From: Cherax quadricarinatus
Taxonomy: Eukaryota > Arthropoda > Malacostraca > Decapoda > Parastacidae
Assembly (NCBI RefSeq): GCF_038502225.1
Contig: NW_027195520.1
Location: 62,001-126,000, forward strand
DNA length: 64,000 bases
Reading direction: 5' to 3'
In this document: one piece after another, positions 31,849-42,436 of the stretch
Numbering within the stretch: the first letter of the stretch is position 1
Layout: each line of letters begins with the position of its first letter
Translations under genes and position numbers: made by a program
Notes under the pieces: generated by a model
The model's input: only the letters and a program-made list of their open reading frames with translations
The model's database searches: none
Told to the model about the DNA's origin: nothing

Positions 31849-32084
31849 CAGGCTGATGATTTTAATCAAATCGGATTTGACATTTACAAGTTTTGACAGT
31901 GACACTAGCATCCCGGTACTTTCAGTAATTTATTACTTATACTAAGAAACACCAGCTTTGATGTTAAATAAAAATACTTATAAGTAATAAACTTTCATAA
32001 AATATACATAATGTTGATTTAAACTTTGCTAAATTAATGAAATAAAACCTTGTGATATGTTTGTGAACACAAGAGACAGTCTAC

Positions 32085-32200
32085 ATGATTCACGAAATCG
32101 TAATGACACGATTTCAAACAAATCATACAAGGACGGGGTTAGAACCCGCGATCAGAGTCTCAAAGCTCCAGACCGTCGCGTTAGCCACTGGGCCAGCTGG
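32085..32200 (-). mobile_element. tRNA-derived SINE head
   Basis: Minus strand: an A-box-like GGCCCAGTGGCTAACGCG, a tRNA-like middle and a B-box-like CGGGTTCTAACCCCG. The tail CGATTTCGTGAATCATG lies toward 32085. Pol III promoter elements are as in tRNA genes, but the cloverleaf is degraded, so it is not a tRNA gene. Confidence 0.55.
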
Positions 32201-32262
32201 CCCGCTGGCCCAGTGGCTAACGCGGGTTCTATCCACGTCCGTGGTATGGTTTGTTAGACAGT
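32196..32262 (+). mobile_element. tRNA-derived SINE head, inverted and internally deleted
   Basis: The same A-box-like sequence in plus orientation joined directly to a B-box-like GGGTTCTATCC, head-to-head with the previous copy. The shared arms form a palindrome of about 20 bp each. Confidence 0.5.
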
Positions 32263-34310
32263 CTACAGTTATTTTTTTCAACAAACCGGCCATATCCCAC
32301 CGAGGCAGAGTGACAAACAGAAAATCGAAAGTTTCTCTTTTTAAAATTAGTAATGTATTGAGAAGGTGTTACTAGCGCCTTGTTCCCGGTTTACACAGGA
32401 AGAATTTTTTCCACTTACCCTTGGAGAAGTCTTCTGTTATTATTGATTAATAAGATCAGCAAGTTAAAACTTAATCCACCTATAATCAAGTCAAAGTTTC
32501 CAGCGAGGAAACTCATGAGTGTTTAAAGTTTATAGTAAACCAGAAGAGGTATTCTCCAGCATAGAATCCAACAAAATGTGCACTTACACCATAAAAAAAA
32601 ATATATTTAATGAGGCAAATCAACCATTAACGATTTTTGTTTTTCACTCTTATTTTACTTTTTTATTTTATTATGTACAAATATCCTTTAATTTTGGAAT
32701 ATATTAGAAATATGCACAAATTTTCAGCACCAGTCTCTACTGAACCATAATGAGTAAGAAAGTTTATGACCAGTACCAGGACATTCTTCTGGTAAATATT
32801 AAAATTCCTAATAATAAGAGTAACTTAACACGACACTGAGGACAAGCTGAGTATAGAATATAAGTTAGAGATAATCTACATCATGTATAAGAAAGAACAT
32901 TTAAACATTTCTAGGAAAAAATCTAATGACCATCCGTTTAATTAAGTCAAAAATAGCAGATACAGCCTCGACCAGGATAACTGTGAAGTAGATAACAACT
33001 CTCGTCTGAACACGGGATGCTACCTCAGTGATAACAATGACAAGCGCACATTACCATATATGGCAGCGGAGCATCGATCTTAACAGGATGTTTGTCTCCG
33101 TGGCAGCGGGAGGGAGTGGGAAAATAATGTCTAGAGCAAAAATATGGAATATGTTGTTTATTTGTGATTTTCTCTTTAGAAAGACTTCTGAATAATTAAA
33201 AATAACAAAGTTAAGAATTAAAACTAGTTTCTCAATTTCCCTCTTTTAATAAAGAGTATTTTTTTCCACTTATAATTTTAAAAAAAGGAAGGAGAGAGTC
33301 GTGGAGACGAAGACCAACTGTGATTATGAGCGAGACACAAAACAGTACAGGAATCTCTGATTTAACGTTGCAAATTCAGCATTGTGTGACACACGAACTA
33401 AACCAAGATTTTTTTCGACAATAAAATAATAATAATAATAATAATTTAATTAAAAATAGTAATAATAATTAATAAGAAGAATGCAGTATTTACTCACTGA
33501 GATGTATATTTCTCTCACCGTATATTAGTTAACAGTTTATTGTAATCCCTCTTTCAGTGATTATTTTATTCTTCTCTGATGAAGAAAAGGTTAGTGAAGC
33601 CTTAATGATACTAGTGCAGGAGAAGGACCTTAAACCCCATTAACCAACCATAATAATACTACTACTAATAATAATTAAAATATTTATAATTCTAATAATA
33701 ACCAATGCAATCCCTGACGCTCTTCACAAATAATTTCTATCTCGCTGTAAACAGTGTATCACTGACGTAGTTCCATGATTGTAATTTGCTGCTGAGACTT
33801 TGGTGAAATATATCAAGGCAGTAACAATGGTTTAGTTGTAAAATTAATGATTATTCGAGGCCTCGTTAGGTATCTCTGGGAAGGGGACACCTGGTTTAGT
33901 GGTTATGTCATAAACACGTTAGATGGCAGGAAAATTTTGTTACTATTACATCTTGTATACAATTCACAAATGATTATATGAATGTTTATGTTAATGTTAA
34001 CATATTCAACACAGTTTTATTCCAGTTACTTAATAGTTTTGGTCTTGTAGTGTTGCCTCTTAATTCCAGGTTGAAGTGGGATAAAATTCTTCTTCCGTAA
34101 GACGACTAAAACGCTGGGAAGGAAAGACCTCGTTAATTCTTATTCTTCTGTATCAGTTACTTTTTAAAAAGACGAAGAATTACATTTTAAAGATGGACTG
34201 CTTGCACGTGTTTTGGTGTAGAATATAAGACATAGCAATTGTTTTCTAATGTTATGAATGACAAGAAGCAGGTTGTCCTAAATTTGGGAATCAAATTTGA
34301 AGAGGATGAT
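32263..34310. other. AT-rich non-coding sequence
   Basis: No element, RNA gene or plausible exon recognised. A TAA/TAATAA-rich tract lies at 33425-33465. Confidence 0.5.
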
Positions 34311-34363
34311 ATAATTCGTGTAAAGTAAAAGGACACAAGTGCAACTAATGTGACATTATATTT

Positions 34364-34400
34364 TGGCAACGTTTCACTCTCCAGGAGCTTTGTCAAGCCG
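34364..34400 (-). ncRNA. Hammerhead-like motif with U3/A8 core
   Basis: Minus strand GGC, TTGACAA, A, stem II GCTC/GAGT with CTGGA loop, GAAAC, GTT, GCC. Position 7 is C here but U in the related copies at 53384 and 55518. Confidence 0.4.
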
Positions 34401-34667
34401 TTACAAACAGTACATGGACACAGAGGGTATATATAGGCTCAGAGTGAGGTGCAATACTAGTGGTAGTAGTAGTAGTAGTAGTGGTAGTAGTAGTAGTAAT
34501 ACAATATGTTAAAACAATTAGCTTGCACATGAGTAAAGGATATAAAAGCTATTACTTGGGAAACATAAAAATTGGTTAGACAAATATTTCTATTGGAGGC
34601 TGAATAGAGAAGGCCTGTTTCAATGTTCTTTCTCTGTAATGTGCTTGTGTAGTATTAACAGGAGAGA

Positions 34668-35030
34668 CTATGTGATGGCAGGGTTTACTGTTTTCAGGAG
34701 GATTCTTGCTAAGACTTCAGAGATGGTGAAGCTGCCTTTGTTTTGTTTAATTGTATTAGAAACAGCTATTAGTGAAGATTCAAGGCACTTGCGTCTGCGG
34801 AAATTAGTTTCATTGATCACTAGTTGGGCGTCCCTGAACTTCATGAGATGATTGGTGGAATTTCGGTGTTGTACGCAGGCGTTGTTCAAGTTATCGTTCC
34901 TACATGCATCAATGTGTTCATTGAGGCGGGTGTCGAGGTTTCTTGCTGTTTCACCCACATAAATCTTGTCGCAGCCTCCACAAGGTATAGTGTAAACCCC
35001 TGCATTGACTGGTTTGTGGTACTTGAAGAA
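34668..35030 (-). pseudogene. PLE GIY-YIG endonuclease, C-terminal part
   Basis: Reads GETARNLDTRLNEHIDACRN, CVQHRNSTNHLMKF and ILLKTVNPAIT, the same protein as at 54701-55249 but broken in the GIY-YIG region. Confidence 0.75.
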
Positions 35031-35035
35031 TTATA

Positions 35036-35345
35036 ACTTCTTCCCAACAGCCAGGTTGCACTGAGCGTTTCTAAAGTACTTTCACAAGCTAACACCAGAG
35101 TCGCCATCGCTTCCAGCACTTCGATAAAGGATCTAACCAGAACAAACTCCAAGCACCACGAACCAGTCAACACAGGGGTTCACACTATACCCTGTGGAGG
35201 CTGCGACAAGATTTATGTAGGTGAAACGCAAGAAACCTCGACACCAGCTTAAATGAACACATTTATGCATATAGGAACGATAACTTGAACAACACCTGTG
35301 TACAACACCGAAATTCCACCAATCATCTCATGAAGTTCAGAAAGG
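35036..35345 (+). pseudogene. PLE GIY-YIG endonuclease fragment, inverted
   Basis: Plus-strand copy of the same coding region (VHTIPCGGCDKIYVGETQ), truncated at 35345. It forms a head-to-head pair with the preceding minus copy. Confidence 0.7.
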
Positions 35346-36117
35346 AGAGAAGGAGGCAGTATATATAGGCCAGCAGACAGAGACGGGACAAGAGAGGTAG
35401 TAGAAAAGGAAGTAGAGAGGTAGTGGTAGTAGTAGTAGCAGTAGTCGTAGTAATAATGGAGTCAGTCAAAGACCTAGAAAGAGGAGCACTGCAGGAGAGC
35501 TAAGAGCAGGATGAAGGGAAGAACCAAACACTGAAGGCGGAAGAAAGACAACCCAAAGAAGAAAGAGGAAAAGGGAAAGGGGAAGAGGGAGAGGGAGCGA
35601 AATGTAATGGGAAAGGTAGGCATGTACACGGACAAAGCCACTACTAAATATATTTCAGTTTATCACACTTGGTTGCCGCATCATAGGACAAGGATAGTTA
35701 GTAACAATAAAGTTTAGTTTGTGTAATGGCAATTTGTCACTGCACTAAAATTATTTCTGAAAATTAGAACAGTTGGAATGTTATACTGGATGTGATACAT
35801 TGTCCAGTTATACTGGAGAATGTTTCTTCTGATGTCTTCATATTTTCTAGCGTTGAAGACTTTACTTTGTTATTGTGCTCCATAAGTCTCAGTTTGTTGG
35901 TTATCGTTCAGTAACTAAAATATTAAGGCAGATTGGAATCTGTGGATTCACAGCAATTATTATACAATGTTTTCTTTTTATTTATTTATTTATTTATTTA
36001 TTTATTTGAACATGATACAGAGAAGTACAAGGAATACAATGTGTCTCACGTGTCTCTGTGTCTCACGTTGAACTTTGTAAATTGTATATTGTTTATTTTA
36101 TTAATTATATTTGTTTT
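35346..36117. other. Non-coding, with a short (GTAGTA) and (TTTA)n tract
   Basis: 35346-35460 is purine-rich with GTA triplets; (TTTA)n lies at 35970-36007. No gene seen. Confidence 0.5.
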
Positions 36118-36288
36118 CATGTAATAACTGAAGACAGTCATGTAATAACCGAAGACTGTCATGTAATAACTAATGACTGTCATGTAATAACTGAAGACTG
36201 TCATGTAATAACTAATGACTGTCATGTAATAACTGAAGACTGTCATGTAATAACTGAAGACTGTCATGTAATAACTGATGACTGTCAT
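36118..36288 (+). repeat. 21-bp minisatellite, block 1 (about 8 copies)
   Basis: Unit CATGTAATAACTGATGACTG plus T, with GAAG/TAATG variants. Same unit as the blocks at 38565 and 39134. Confidence 0.9.
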
Positions 36289-36503
36289 AAGAACATAAGA
36301 AGAACATAAGAACGAAGGAACACTGCAGAAGGCCTACTGGCCCATGTGAGGCAGGTCCAAGTTTTCTACCGGCTTAAGCCAATGCACCCAATAGGCTTCT
36401 TCAGTCGAATACAGAAAGTAGGCAGGAACAGTAGAGATGTGAAGACGATGTAATCAGTCCATCACCCTTAAAGTCGTAGAATTTGAGGTTGTCAGTTGCC
36501 TCT

Positions 36504-36536
<33 letters not shown>

Positions 36537-36558
36537 CCTGCACCTCTCCTTCCGACAG

Positions 36559-36566
36559 TATTTAAG
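36559..36566 (+). promoter_or_regulatory. TATA-like box in the 439-bp unit
   Basis: TATTTAAG about 155 nt before the ribozyme; repeats every 439 bp. Confidence 0.4.
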
Positions 36567-36720
36567 TCTCCGCACTGTCGCTTAATCTTCAGATAGTTCC
36601 TGACTATGGAACTGAACTTCTCCAGGCCGAGGGACTGACAACCTCAAATTCTACGACTTTAAGGGTGATGGACTGATTACATCGTCTTCACATCTCTACT
36701 GTTCCTGCCTACTTTCTGTA

Positions 36721-36761
36721 TTCGACTGAAGAAGCCTACTGTGTAGGCGAAACGTTTCGGA
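36721..36761 (+). ncRNA. Hammerhead ribozyme motif, 439-bp unit 1
   Basis: TTCGA, CTGAAGA, A, stem II GCCTAC/GTAGGC, GAAAC, GTT, TCGGA. Stem I is five pairs with one G-U wobble, the longest of any family here. Confidence 0.75.
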
Positions 36762-36942
36762 ATAAAGTTGTCTAACTGTTGCATATGTCTTACCTAACAA
36801 CCTGTCGGTATTGTATACCATTTTGATGTTCATCTTGTCAGACACTGCAACACGTGGCATCTTGGTACAGAAAACACCTTGGACAAGCTTTTCAAGTGAG
36901 AAGGGTTGGATCTGAGAGGGACATGACCTCTCAGTTGCCTCT

Positions 36943-36975
<33 letters not shown>

Positions 36976-37159
36976 CCTGCACCTCTCCTTCCGACAGTAT
37001 TTAAGTCTCCGCACTGTCGCTTAATCTTCAGATAGTTCCTGACTATGGAACTGAACTTCTCCAGGCCGAGGGACTGACAACCTCAAATTCTACGACTTTA
37101 AGGGTGATGGACTGATTACATCGTCTTCACATCTCTACTGTTCCTGCCTACTTTCTGTA

Positions 37160-37200
37160 TTCGACTGAAGAAGCCTACTGTGTAGGCGAAACGTTTCGGA
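37160..37200 (+). ncRNA. Hammerhead ribozyme motif, 439-bp unit 2
   Basis: Identical to unit 1. Confidence 0.75.
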
Positions 37201-37381
37201 ATAAAGTTGTCTAACTGTTGCATATGTCTTACCTAACAACCTGTCGGTATTGTATACCATTTTGATGTTCATCTTGTCAGACACTGCAACACGTGGCATC
37301 TTGGTACAGAAAACACCTTGGACAAGCTTTTCAAGTGAGAAGGGTTGGATCTGAGAGGGACATGACCTCTCAGTTGCCTCT

Positions 37382-37414
<33 letters not shown>

Positions 37415-37598
37415 CCTGCACCTCTCCTTCCGACAGTATTTAAGTCTCCGCACTGTCGCTTAATCTTCAGATAGTTCCTGACTATGGAACTGAACTTCTC
37501 CAGGCCGAGGGACTGACAACCTCAAATTCTACGACTTTAAGGGTGATGGACTGATTACATCGTCTTCACATCTCTACTGTTCCTGCCTACTTTCTGTA

Positions 37599-37639
37599 TT
37601 CGACTGAAGAAGCCTACTGTGTAGGCGAAACGTTTCGGA
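37599..37639 (+). ncRNA. Hammerhead ribozyme motif, 439-bp unit 3
   Basis: Identical to unit 1. Confidence 0.75.
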
Positions 37640-37820
37640 ATAAAGTTGTCTAACTGTTGCATATGTCTTACCTAACAACCTGTCGGTATTGTATACCATT
37701 TTGATGTTCATCTTGTCAGACACTGCAACACGTGGCATCTTGGTACAGAAAACACCTTGGACAAGCTTTTCAAGTGAGAAGGGTTGGATCTGAGAGGGAC
37801 ATGACCTCTCAGTTGCCTCT

Positions 37821-37853
<33 letters not shown>

Positions 37854-37968
37854 CCTGCACCTCTCCTTCCGACAGTATTTAAGTCTCCGCACCTAGTTAG
37901 GTCAGGTCACATTGACTTAAGGGAGGAACACGGCAACCGACCTCGTAGCACAAGCTATCAGGTCCAAC

Positions 37969-38564
37969 TCACACCCACCCACATCCACTCATGTATTTAT
38001 CCAACCTATTTTTAAAGCTACACAACGTTCTGGCCTCTATAACTGTACTTGGGAGTTTGTTCCACTCATCCACAACTCTATTACCAAACCAGTACTTTCC
38101 TATATCCTTCCTGAATCTGAATTTTTCTAACTTAAAACCATTACTGCGAGTCCTGTCTAGGCTAGATATTTTCAGCACACTATTTACATCCCCTTTATTT
38201 ATTCCTGTCTTCCATTTATACACCTCAATCATATCCCCCCTAATTCTACGTCTTTCTAGAGAGTGCAGATTCAGGGCCCTTAGTCTATCCTCATAGGGAA
38301 GGTTTCTGATACATGGGATCAACTTTGTCATCCTCCTTTGTACATTTTCCAGAGCATTTATATCCATTCTGTAATACGGTGACCAAAACTGTGCAGCATA
38401 ATCTAAATGAGGCCTAACCAAGGATGTATAGAGTTGAAGAACAACCTGAGGACTCCTATTATTTATGCTTCTTGATATGAAGCCAAGGATTCTATTAGCT
38501 TTATTGCAAACACTTATGCACTGTTGTCTTGGTTTCAGATTACTGCTAACCAGAACTCCTAAAT
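37969..38564 (-). pseudogene. CR1 ORF2 C-terminus
   Basis: About 198 codons from LGVLVSSNLKPRQQC through LDYAAQFWSPYYRMD, FKLEKFRFRKDIGKYWFGNR to the C-terminus GCGWV. It is a sister of the C-terminal part of the element at 1052-3991. The N-terminal two thirds, including the RT active site, are missing, cut at the minisatellite at 38564. Confidence 0.85.
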
Positions 38565-38633
38565 CATGTAATAACTGATGACTGTCATATAATAACTGAA
38601 GACTGTCATGTAATAACTGATGACTGTCATGTA
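38565..38633 (+). repeat. 21-bp minisatellite, block 2 (about 3 copies)
   Basis: Same unit as block 1, directly at the 5' cut end of the CR1 copy. Confidence 0.9.
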
Positions 38634-38708
38634 TTGTGATGAATAGTTTTGAAAACCGACAAGTTGAAGAATTGAGACACTTATGCAACATATGGGAATC
38701 TTTATTGA

Positions 38709-38743
38709 AGAAACGTTTCGCCACACAGTGGCTTCATCAGTCC
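38709..38743 (-). ncRNA. Hammerhead ribozyme motif
   Basis: Minus strand GGA, CTGATGA, stem II GCCAC/GTGGC, GAAAC, GTT, TCT; stem I has one G-U wobble. Confidence 0.65.
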
Positions 38744-38925
38744 AATACAAAGTAGAATTGGGTAAGGAAAGTAGAAGTTTGAGGTAATCAGTCCCTCAAC
38801 CTGGAATCGATGTGTTCAGTCCATCTCTCTTGTAGGAAGTGCAGCACAGGGCCAGAGAGGTGGCTTATATACTGCGGTGAGATGAGTTGAAGCAGGAGGA
38901 GGCGGGATCACTCATCTCACCACAG

Positions 38926-38933
38926 TATATAAG
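38926..38933 (+). promoter_or_regulatory. TATA-like box
   Basis: TATATAAG about 120 nt upstream of the plus-strand ribozyme at 39054, as in the unit at 25869. Confidence 0.4.
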
Positions 38934-39053
38934 CCACCTCTGTGGCCCTGTGCTGCACTTCCTACAAGAGTGATGGACTGAACACATCGATTCCAGGTTG
39001 AGGGACTGATTACCTCAAACTTCTACTCTCCTTACCCAATTTTACTTTGTATT

Positions 39054-39088
39054 GGACTGATGAAGCCACTGTGTGGCGAAACGTTTCT
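39054..39088 (+). ncRNA. Hammerhead ribozyme motif
   Basis: Plus-strand partner of the motif at 38709, with the same core and stems. Confidence 0.65.
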
Positions 39089-39133
39089 TCAATAAATATT
39101 CCCATATGTTGCATAAGTGTCTCAATTCTTCAA

Positions 39134-39705
39134 CTGTCATGTAATAACTGAAAACTGTCATGTAATAACTGAAGACTGTCATGTAATAACTGATGACTGT
39201 CATGTAATAACTGATGACTGTCATGTAATAACTGATGACTGTCATGTAATAGCTGAAGACTCTCATGTAATAACTGAAGACTGTCATGTAATAACTGAAG
39301 ACTCTCATGTAATAACTGAAGACTGTCATGTAATAACTGAAGACAGCCATGCAATAACTGAAGACTGTCTTGTAATAACTAATGACTGTCATGTAATAAC
39401 TGATGACTGTAATGTAATAACTGATGACTGTCATGTAATTGCTGATGACTGTCATGTAATAACTGATGACTGCCATGTAATAACTGATGACTGTCATGAA
39501 ATTACTTATGACTGTCATGTAATAACTGATGGCTGTCATGTAATAACTGATGACTGTCATATAATAACTGATGACTGTCATGTAATTGCTGATGACTGTC
39601 ATGTAATAACTGATGACTGTCATGTAATAACTGATGACTGTCATGTAATAACTGATGACTGTCATGTAATAACTGATGACTGTCATGTAATAACTGATGA
39701 CTGTC
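39134..39705 (+). repeat. 21-bp minisatellite, block 3 (about 27 copies)
   Basis: The unit length is a multiple of three, so long frames are open on both strands (HVITDDC on plus, MTVISYY on minus). These are not proteins. Confidence 0.92.
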
Positions 39706-40689
39706 TTTAATGGTCTAATACAAACATTTAAGCGCTGGAATATATTAATTGGAAATATTTTTATATATAATTTGGACTTTTTCAATGCCAGTTTCCCACT
39801 TAATATATTTATTTACCAAAGTGGACAGTCTAATAAAATTTTCTACAATCCTTAGATGATTTTCATGAGTTTAATAAGTCCTTAAATATTATGTTTCAAG
39901 AGTCACATGTGTTGATACATAATTCTTATAATGTACCACTTAACATCTTCAAGGCTCTCCTTTATAACTGCAGAATGCCTTATCCGATCAGCTACAAACT
40001 TTAAATCATGTTTAACTATTACTAAGTGATGGTTTGTTGAACAAATAACAAGTGTAGATGACCTCTGATCACTTTAATATAGTTCATTACAGAAACTGGT
40101 TTTCATAAGATAATTTTTTAAAGTTTCTTTTGATAATTTTCTAAATTTCAACTCAGGTATCTCAAGAAAGTTGTTGTTGCTAGTGAGTGTTTAATGGCCA
40201 TTTACCAAATATTATTTTGTATTTCCAACTATTATTTTACCATGATGGTGGCGAGCAGCTCATGACCCAGCTAGCTGAATTTATCTCCTCCTTTCTTGGT
40301 TACATTCTGAATGTTCCCATTACGTTTCACCTATAAAATCCCTAATGGTTTATTGCCTTCCTCTTATTAAGATAAAATTATTGTGAATGTCTTAAGTTTC
40401 TAATGGCTGAAGTATATAATGAAAATAACGAAGCGTTTCTGGGATTTATGCTGTGAAGGTGAAAATATTGTTAGATTCTGTACAATTACTGGAAAATATC
40501 TCTTTTGTTAAGCATTAAACTTGTAATGATGTATTTTCTTCAGAGGAAGCTTCACCTTGACTCTAGTTTGAAAAAGTTTTGTTATACTATTGTTAATTAA
40601 TAGTCAATTTTTTTTTTTACGAAATAACAGGAGAAAGTCTCTTCAGGTCATAAATGTGTTACAGTGTCTGTCATTATTGGGTTATAGTC
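39706..40689. other. AT-rich non-coding sequence
   Basis: No ORF or repeat family recognised. Confidence 0.5.
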
Positions 40690-40857
40690 CAGGATGGTCC
40701 AACTACGGGGCCATGAACCACAAGTGGCCTGCGTGTTGATGTTTTATGGCCGGCTAGCACTCATGTTAATATATTGATTTACTGAATTTTTTTCTGTAAA
40801 AAATTAAAATATCTCTGCGATGCTAAGGTTATATATGTGAAATAATACTATACCTGA

Positions 40858-40910
40858 AGTATACCTGGAGAGGGTTTAGGGGGTTAGCGCCCCCGAGGCC
40901 AGGTACTGGA
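40858..40910 (-). mobile_element. 3' UTR scrap of the family-B LINE
   Basis: ACCTGGAGAGGGTTT and GTTAGCGCCCCCG match the 3' end of the element at 47050. Confidence 0.5.
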
Positions 40911-40924
40911 ATTAAAATATTACG

Positions 40925-41100
40925 GTAGAGTACACACACACAAATAACCTGCACATAAAAGAGAGAAGCTTACGACGACGTTTCGGTCCGACTTGGACCA
41001 TTGACAAAGTCACACTGTGACTTTGTCAATGGTCCAAGTCGGACCGAAACGTCGTCGTTAGCTTCTCTCTTTTATGTGCGGGTTATTTGTGTATCGTTCC
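40925..41100. repeat. Perfect inverted repeat of a PLE terminus
   Basis: Arms of about 80-88 nt meet near 41015 (CAAAGTCACAC/TGTGACTTTG). Each arm ends with the CGGACCGAAACGTCGTCG sequence seen at the 3' end of the PLE at 28712-30190. Confidence 0.8.
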
Positions 41101-41154
41101 AGTCACGGTATTGTGCCTTTTTTGTTATTTATTACTGTAGAGTGATAGTGAAAC

Positions 41155-42235
41155 ACTGTAAGTTCTTTTCATTGGCTTTAGACCAGAGTACAGAAATCAG
41201 TGACATAAGCCAGTTGCTGATATTCACAAGTACTGTAAATGAGGATGTCATGGTACATAAAGAACTAGTCTAGATACAACCCTGAGTGGTGATACTAGAG
41301 GTTTAGATATTCATGAAACTCTCGAGTCAGTTGCTAATAAATATGGGGGATTTGAGAAGCTTTCTTGCATTGTAACACATGGTGCAAGATTATGACCATC
41401 AGTAATATGAAGTTAGTTGGCTTGCTGAAGGAAGATGGAGTAGATTGTATCACGCTACACTGCACTAGCCACCAAGAAACATAAAGTAACAAGGTATTAC
41501 AGATGTAGTGTTGTCACCATAGTGAATTTCAGCAGAGGCTGTAATAAGTCACGTATACGCAGAAAAGTCATATCTTTGTTTCAACAACTGAATGAAGAAT
41601 TCAGTGACCTATCACTGCACTCAAGTATCAGGTGGCTGAGTTATGGAAAAATGCTCCATCATTTCTTTGCTCTTCGGAAAGATATACTTTCATTTCTTCA
41701 AAAATGAATAACTGAGCAATACACAGGCGTTTCAAAGTCAGCTGCAAGATAAAAACTTTAATTGCACTCTAGTATTCCTAACAGACATGACAGCCACTTG
41801 AATGTGCTGAATCTGAGCTTACAAGGTAAACAACAAAATATTTATCGACTTGTTGGGCACATAAAAGCTATCCACAAGAAGCTGCAGCTATTCAGAGTGT
41901 GTTTAAGAAATAATGATCTTGCACATTTTACTTCTTGTTGTGAACTCATGGCAGTTGATATCGAGTCTGACTTTTCATGTTTGTAAGAAAAATTGCGGTT
42001 TGTTCTAGTGAGTTTGAGAAAAGATTTAAATGCTTTAAAAATCTGAATACTATTCTTCTTTTATTTAACAGTCCAATGGAAGTTAATGTGGAGACACAGT
42101 TACCAGAACTTGAGCTTGAACTGTTTGAACAGCAGTCTGATCCACTGTTGCTTGCAAAGATAAATGAAAATATGGAAAGTTTCTGTAAGTTGGTCTGCAA
42201 AGTCAGATTCCCAGATTGAGAGACTTTACAGTAAA
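41155..42235 (+). pseudogene. hAT-type transposase pseudogene (ZBED5/SCAND3/GTF2IRD2-like)
   Basis: The order of legible blocks is FSLALDQSTEISDISQLLIF, NKYGGFEKLSC, VDCITLHCTSHQE, HFFALRKDI, LNVLNLSLQGKQQNIYRLVG and NNDLAHFTSC, in several frames with many stops. This is the catalytic core of a widespread hAT-derived protein family that includes domesticated vertebrate genes. The BED finger is absent. The Asp of LALDQST and the His-containing block are present, but the gene is dead. Confidence 0.75.
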
Positions 42236-42436
42236 AGTGCACTCAGTGGTCGGTAGTACATATATATGTTAATGTACATCTTTACCATGAAGCAAGTAAA
42301 AATCTAAAAACAGAAATCAAAGAGTAAACTTACATCTTGGCAGTCCCTGCCAAGAACCTTTGTATTAATAAAAGATCATAAAATATATTTTTTAATTCCA
42401 GTATAGGTTATAGATTTTAAATATATGAATCCTTAC

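Larger units (their letters stand above)
34311..35035 (-). mobile_element. PLE fragment: endonuclease plus terminal repeat (TTGACAA family)
   Basis: Terminal repeat at 34311-34640 with a short GTA microsatellite at 34460-34498, then endonuclease coding sequence to 35035. Joined head-to-head to a plus-strand piece. Confidence 0.7.
36391..37888 (+). repeat. Tandem array of 439-bp hammerhead units
   Basis: A short inverted piece (36391-36487) is followed by units starting at 36495, 36934 and 37373 and a partial one at 37812. Each holds a (CTA)n microsatellite of about ten units, a TATTTAAG box and a hammerhead. The flank GCACC appears on both sides, a possible 5-bp target duplication. No ORF. 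Confidence 0.85.
36289..38564 (-). mobile_element. CR1 LINE 3' part, split by a hammerhead array
   Basis: The 3' tail and UTR lie at 36289-36390, and the UTR resumes at about 37889 and leads into ORF2. The 1.5-kb array between is an insertion. The CR1 copy itself sits inside the 21-bp minisatellite. Confidence 0.8.
38634..39133. mobile_element. Inverted pair of CTGATGA-family PLE terminal repeats
   Basis: A minus-strand unit (38634-38905) and a plus-strand unit (38906-39133) form long inverted arms. It is inserted in the minisatellite, which resumes at 39134. Confidence 0.8.
40690..42290 (+). mobile_element. hAT-type DNA transposon remnant
   Basis: Begins at CAGGATGGTCCAACTACGG, resembling the start of many hAT elements, and contains a decayed hAT-type transposase. 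A LINE 3' UTR scrap and a PLE inverted repeat are inserted between the terminus and the coding part. The 3' end is not defined. Confidence 0.45.

Noticed and set aside
34639..35036. Plus-strand frames with repeated hydrophobic residues at 34639-35036 and 54857-55087
   Set aside because: Antisense of the PLE endonuclease; the minus strand has the GIY-YIG motifs.
36118..39705. CRISPR-like regular repeats
   Set aside because: Units are directly adjacent with no spacers, in a eukaryotic retroelement context; a minisatellite explains them.
39117..39710. A 197-codon frame of HVITDDC repeats and a 247-codon opposite frame of MTVISYY repeats
   Set aside because: Both are the 21-bp minisatellite read in frame; a unit divisible by three keeps all frames open. 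No start context or other domain.
41016..41060. Third U3/A8 hammerhead family at the CGGACCGAAAC ends (also near 30130)
   Set aside because: Stem II GGTCC/GGACC and GAAAC are there, but the core reads TTGTCAA with A6 lost and stem I pairs only with a bulge; too weak to call.
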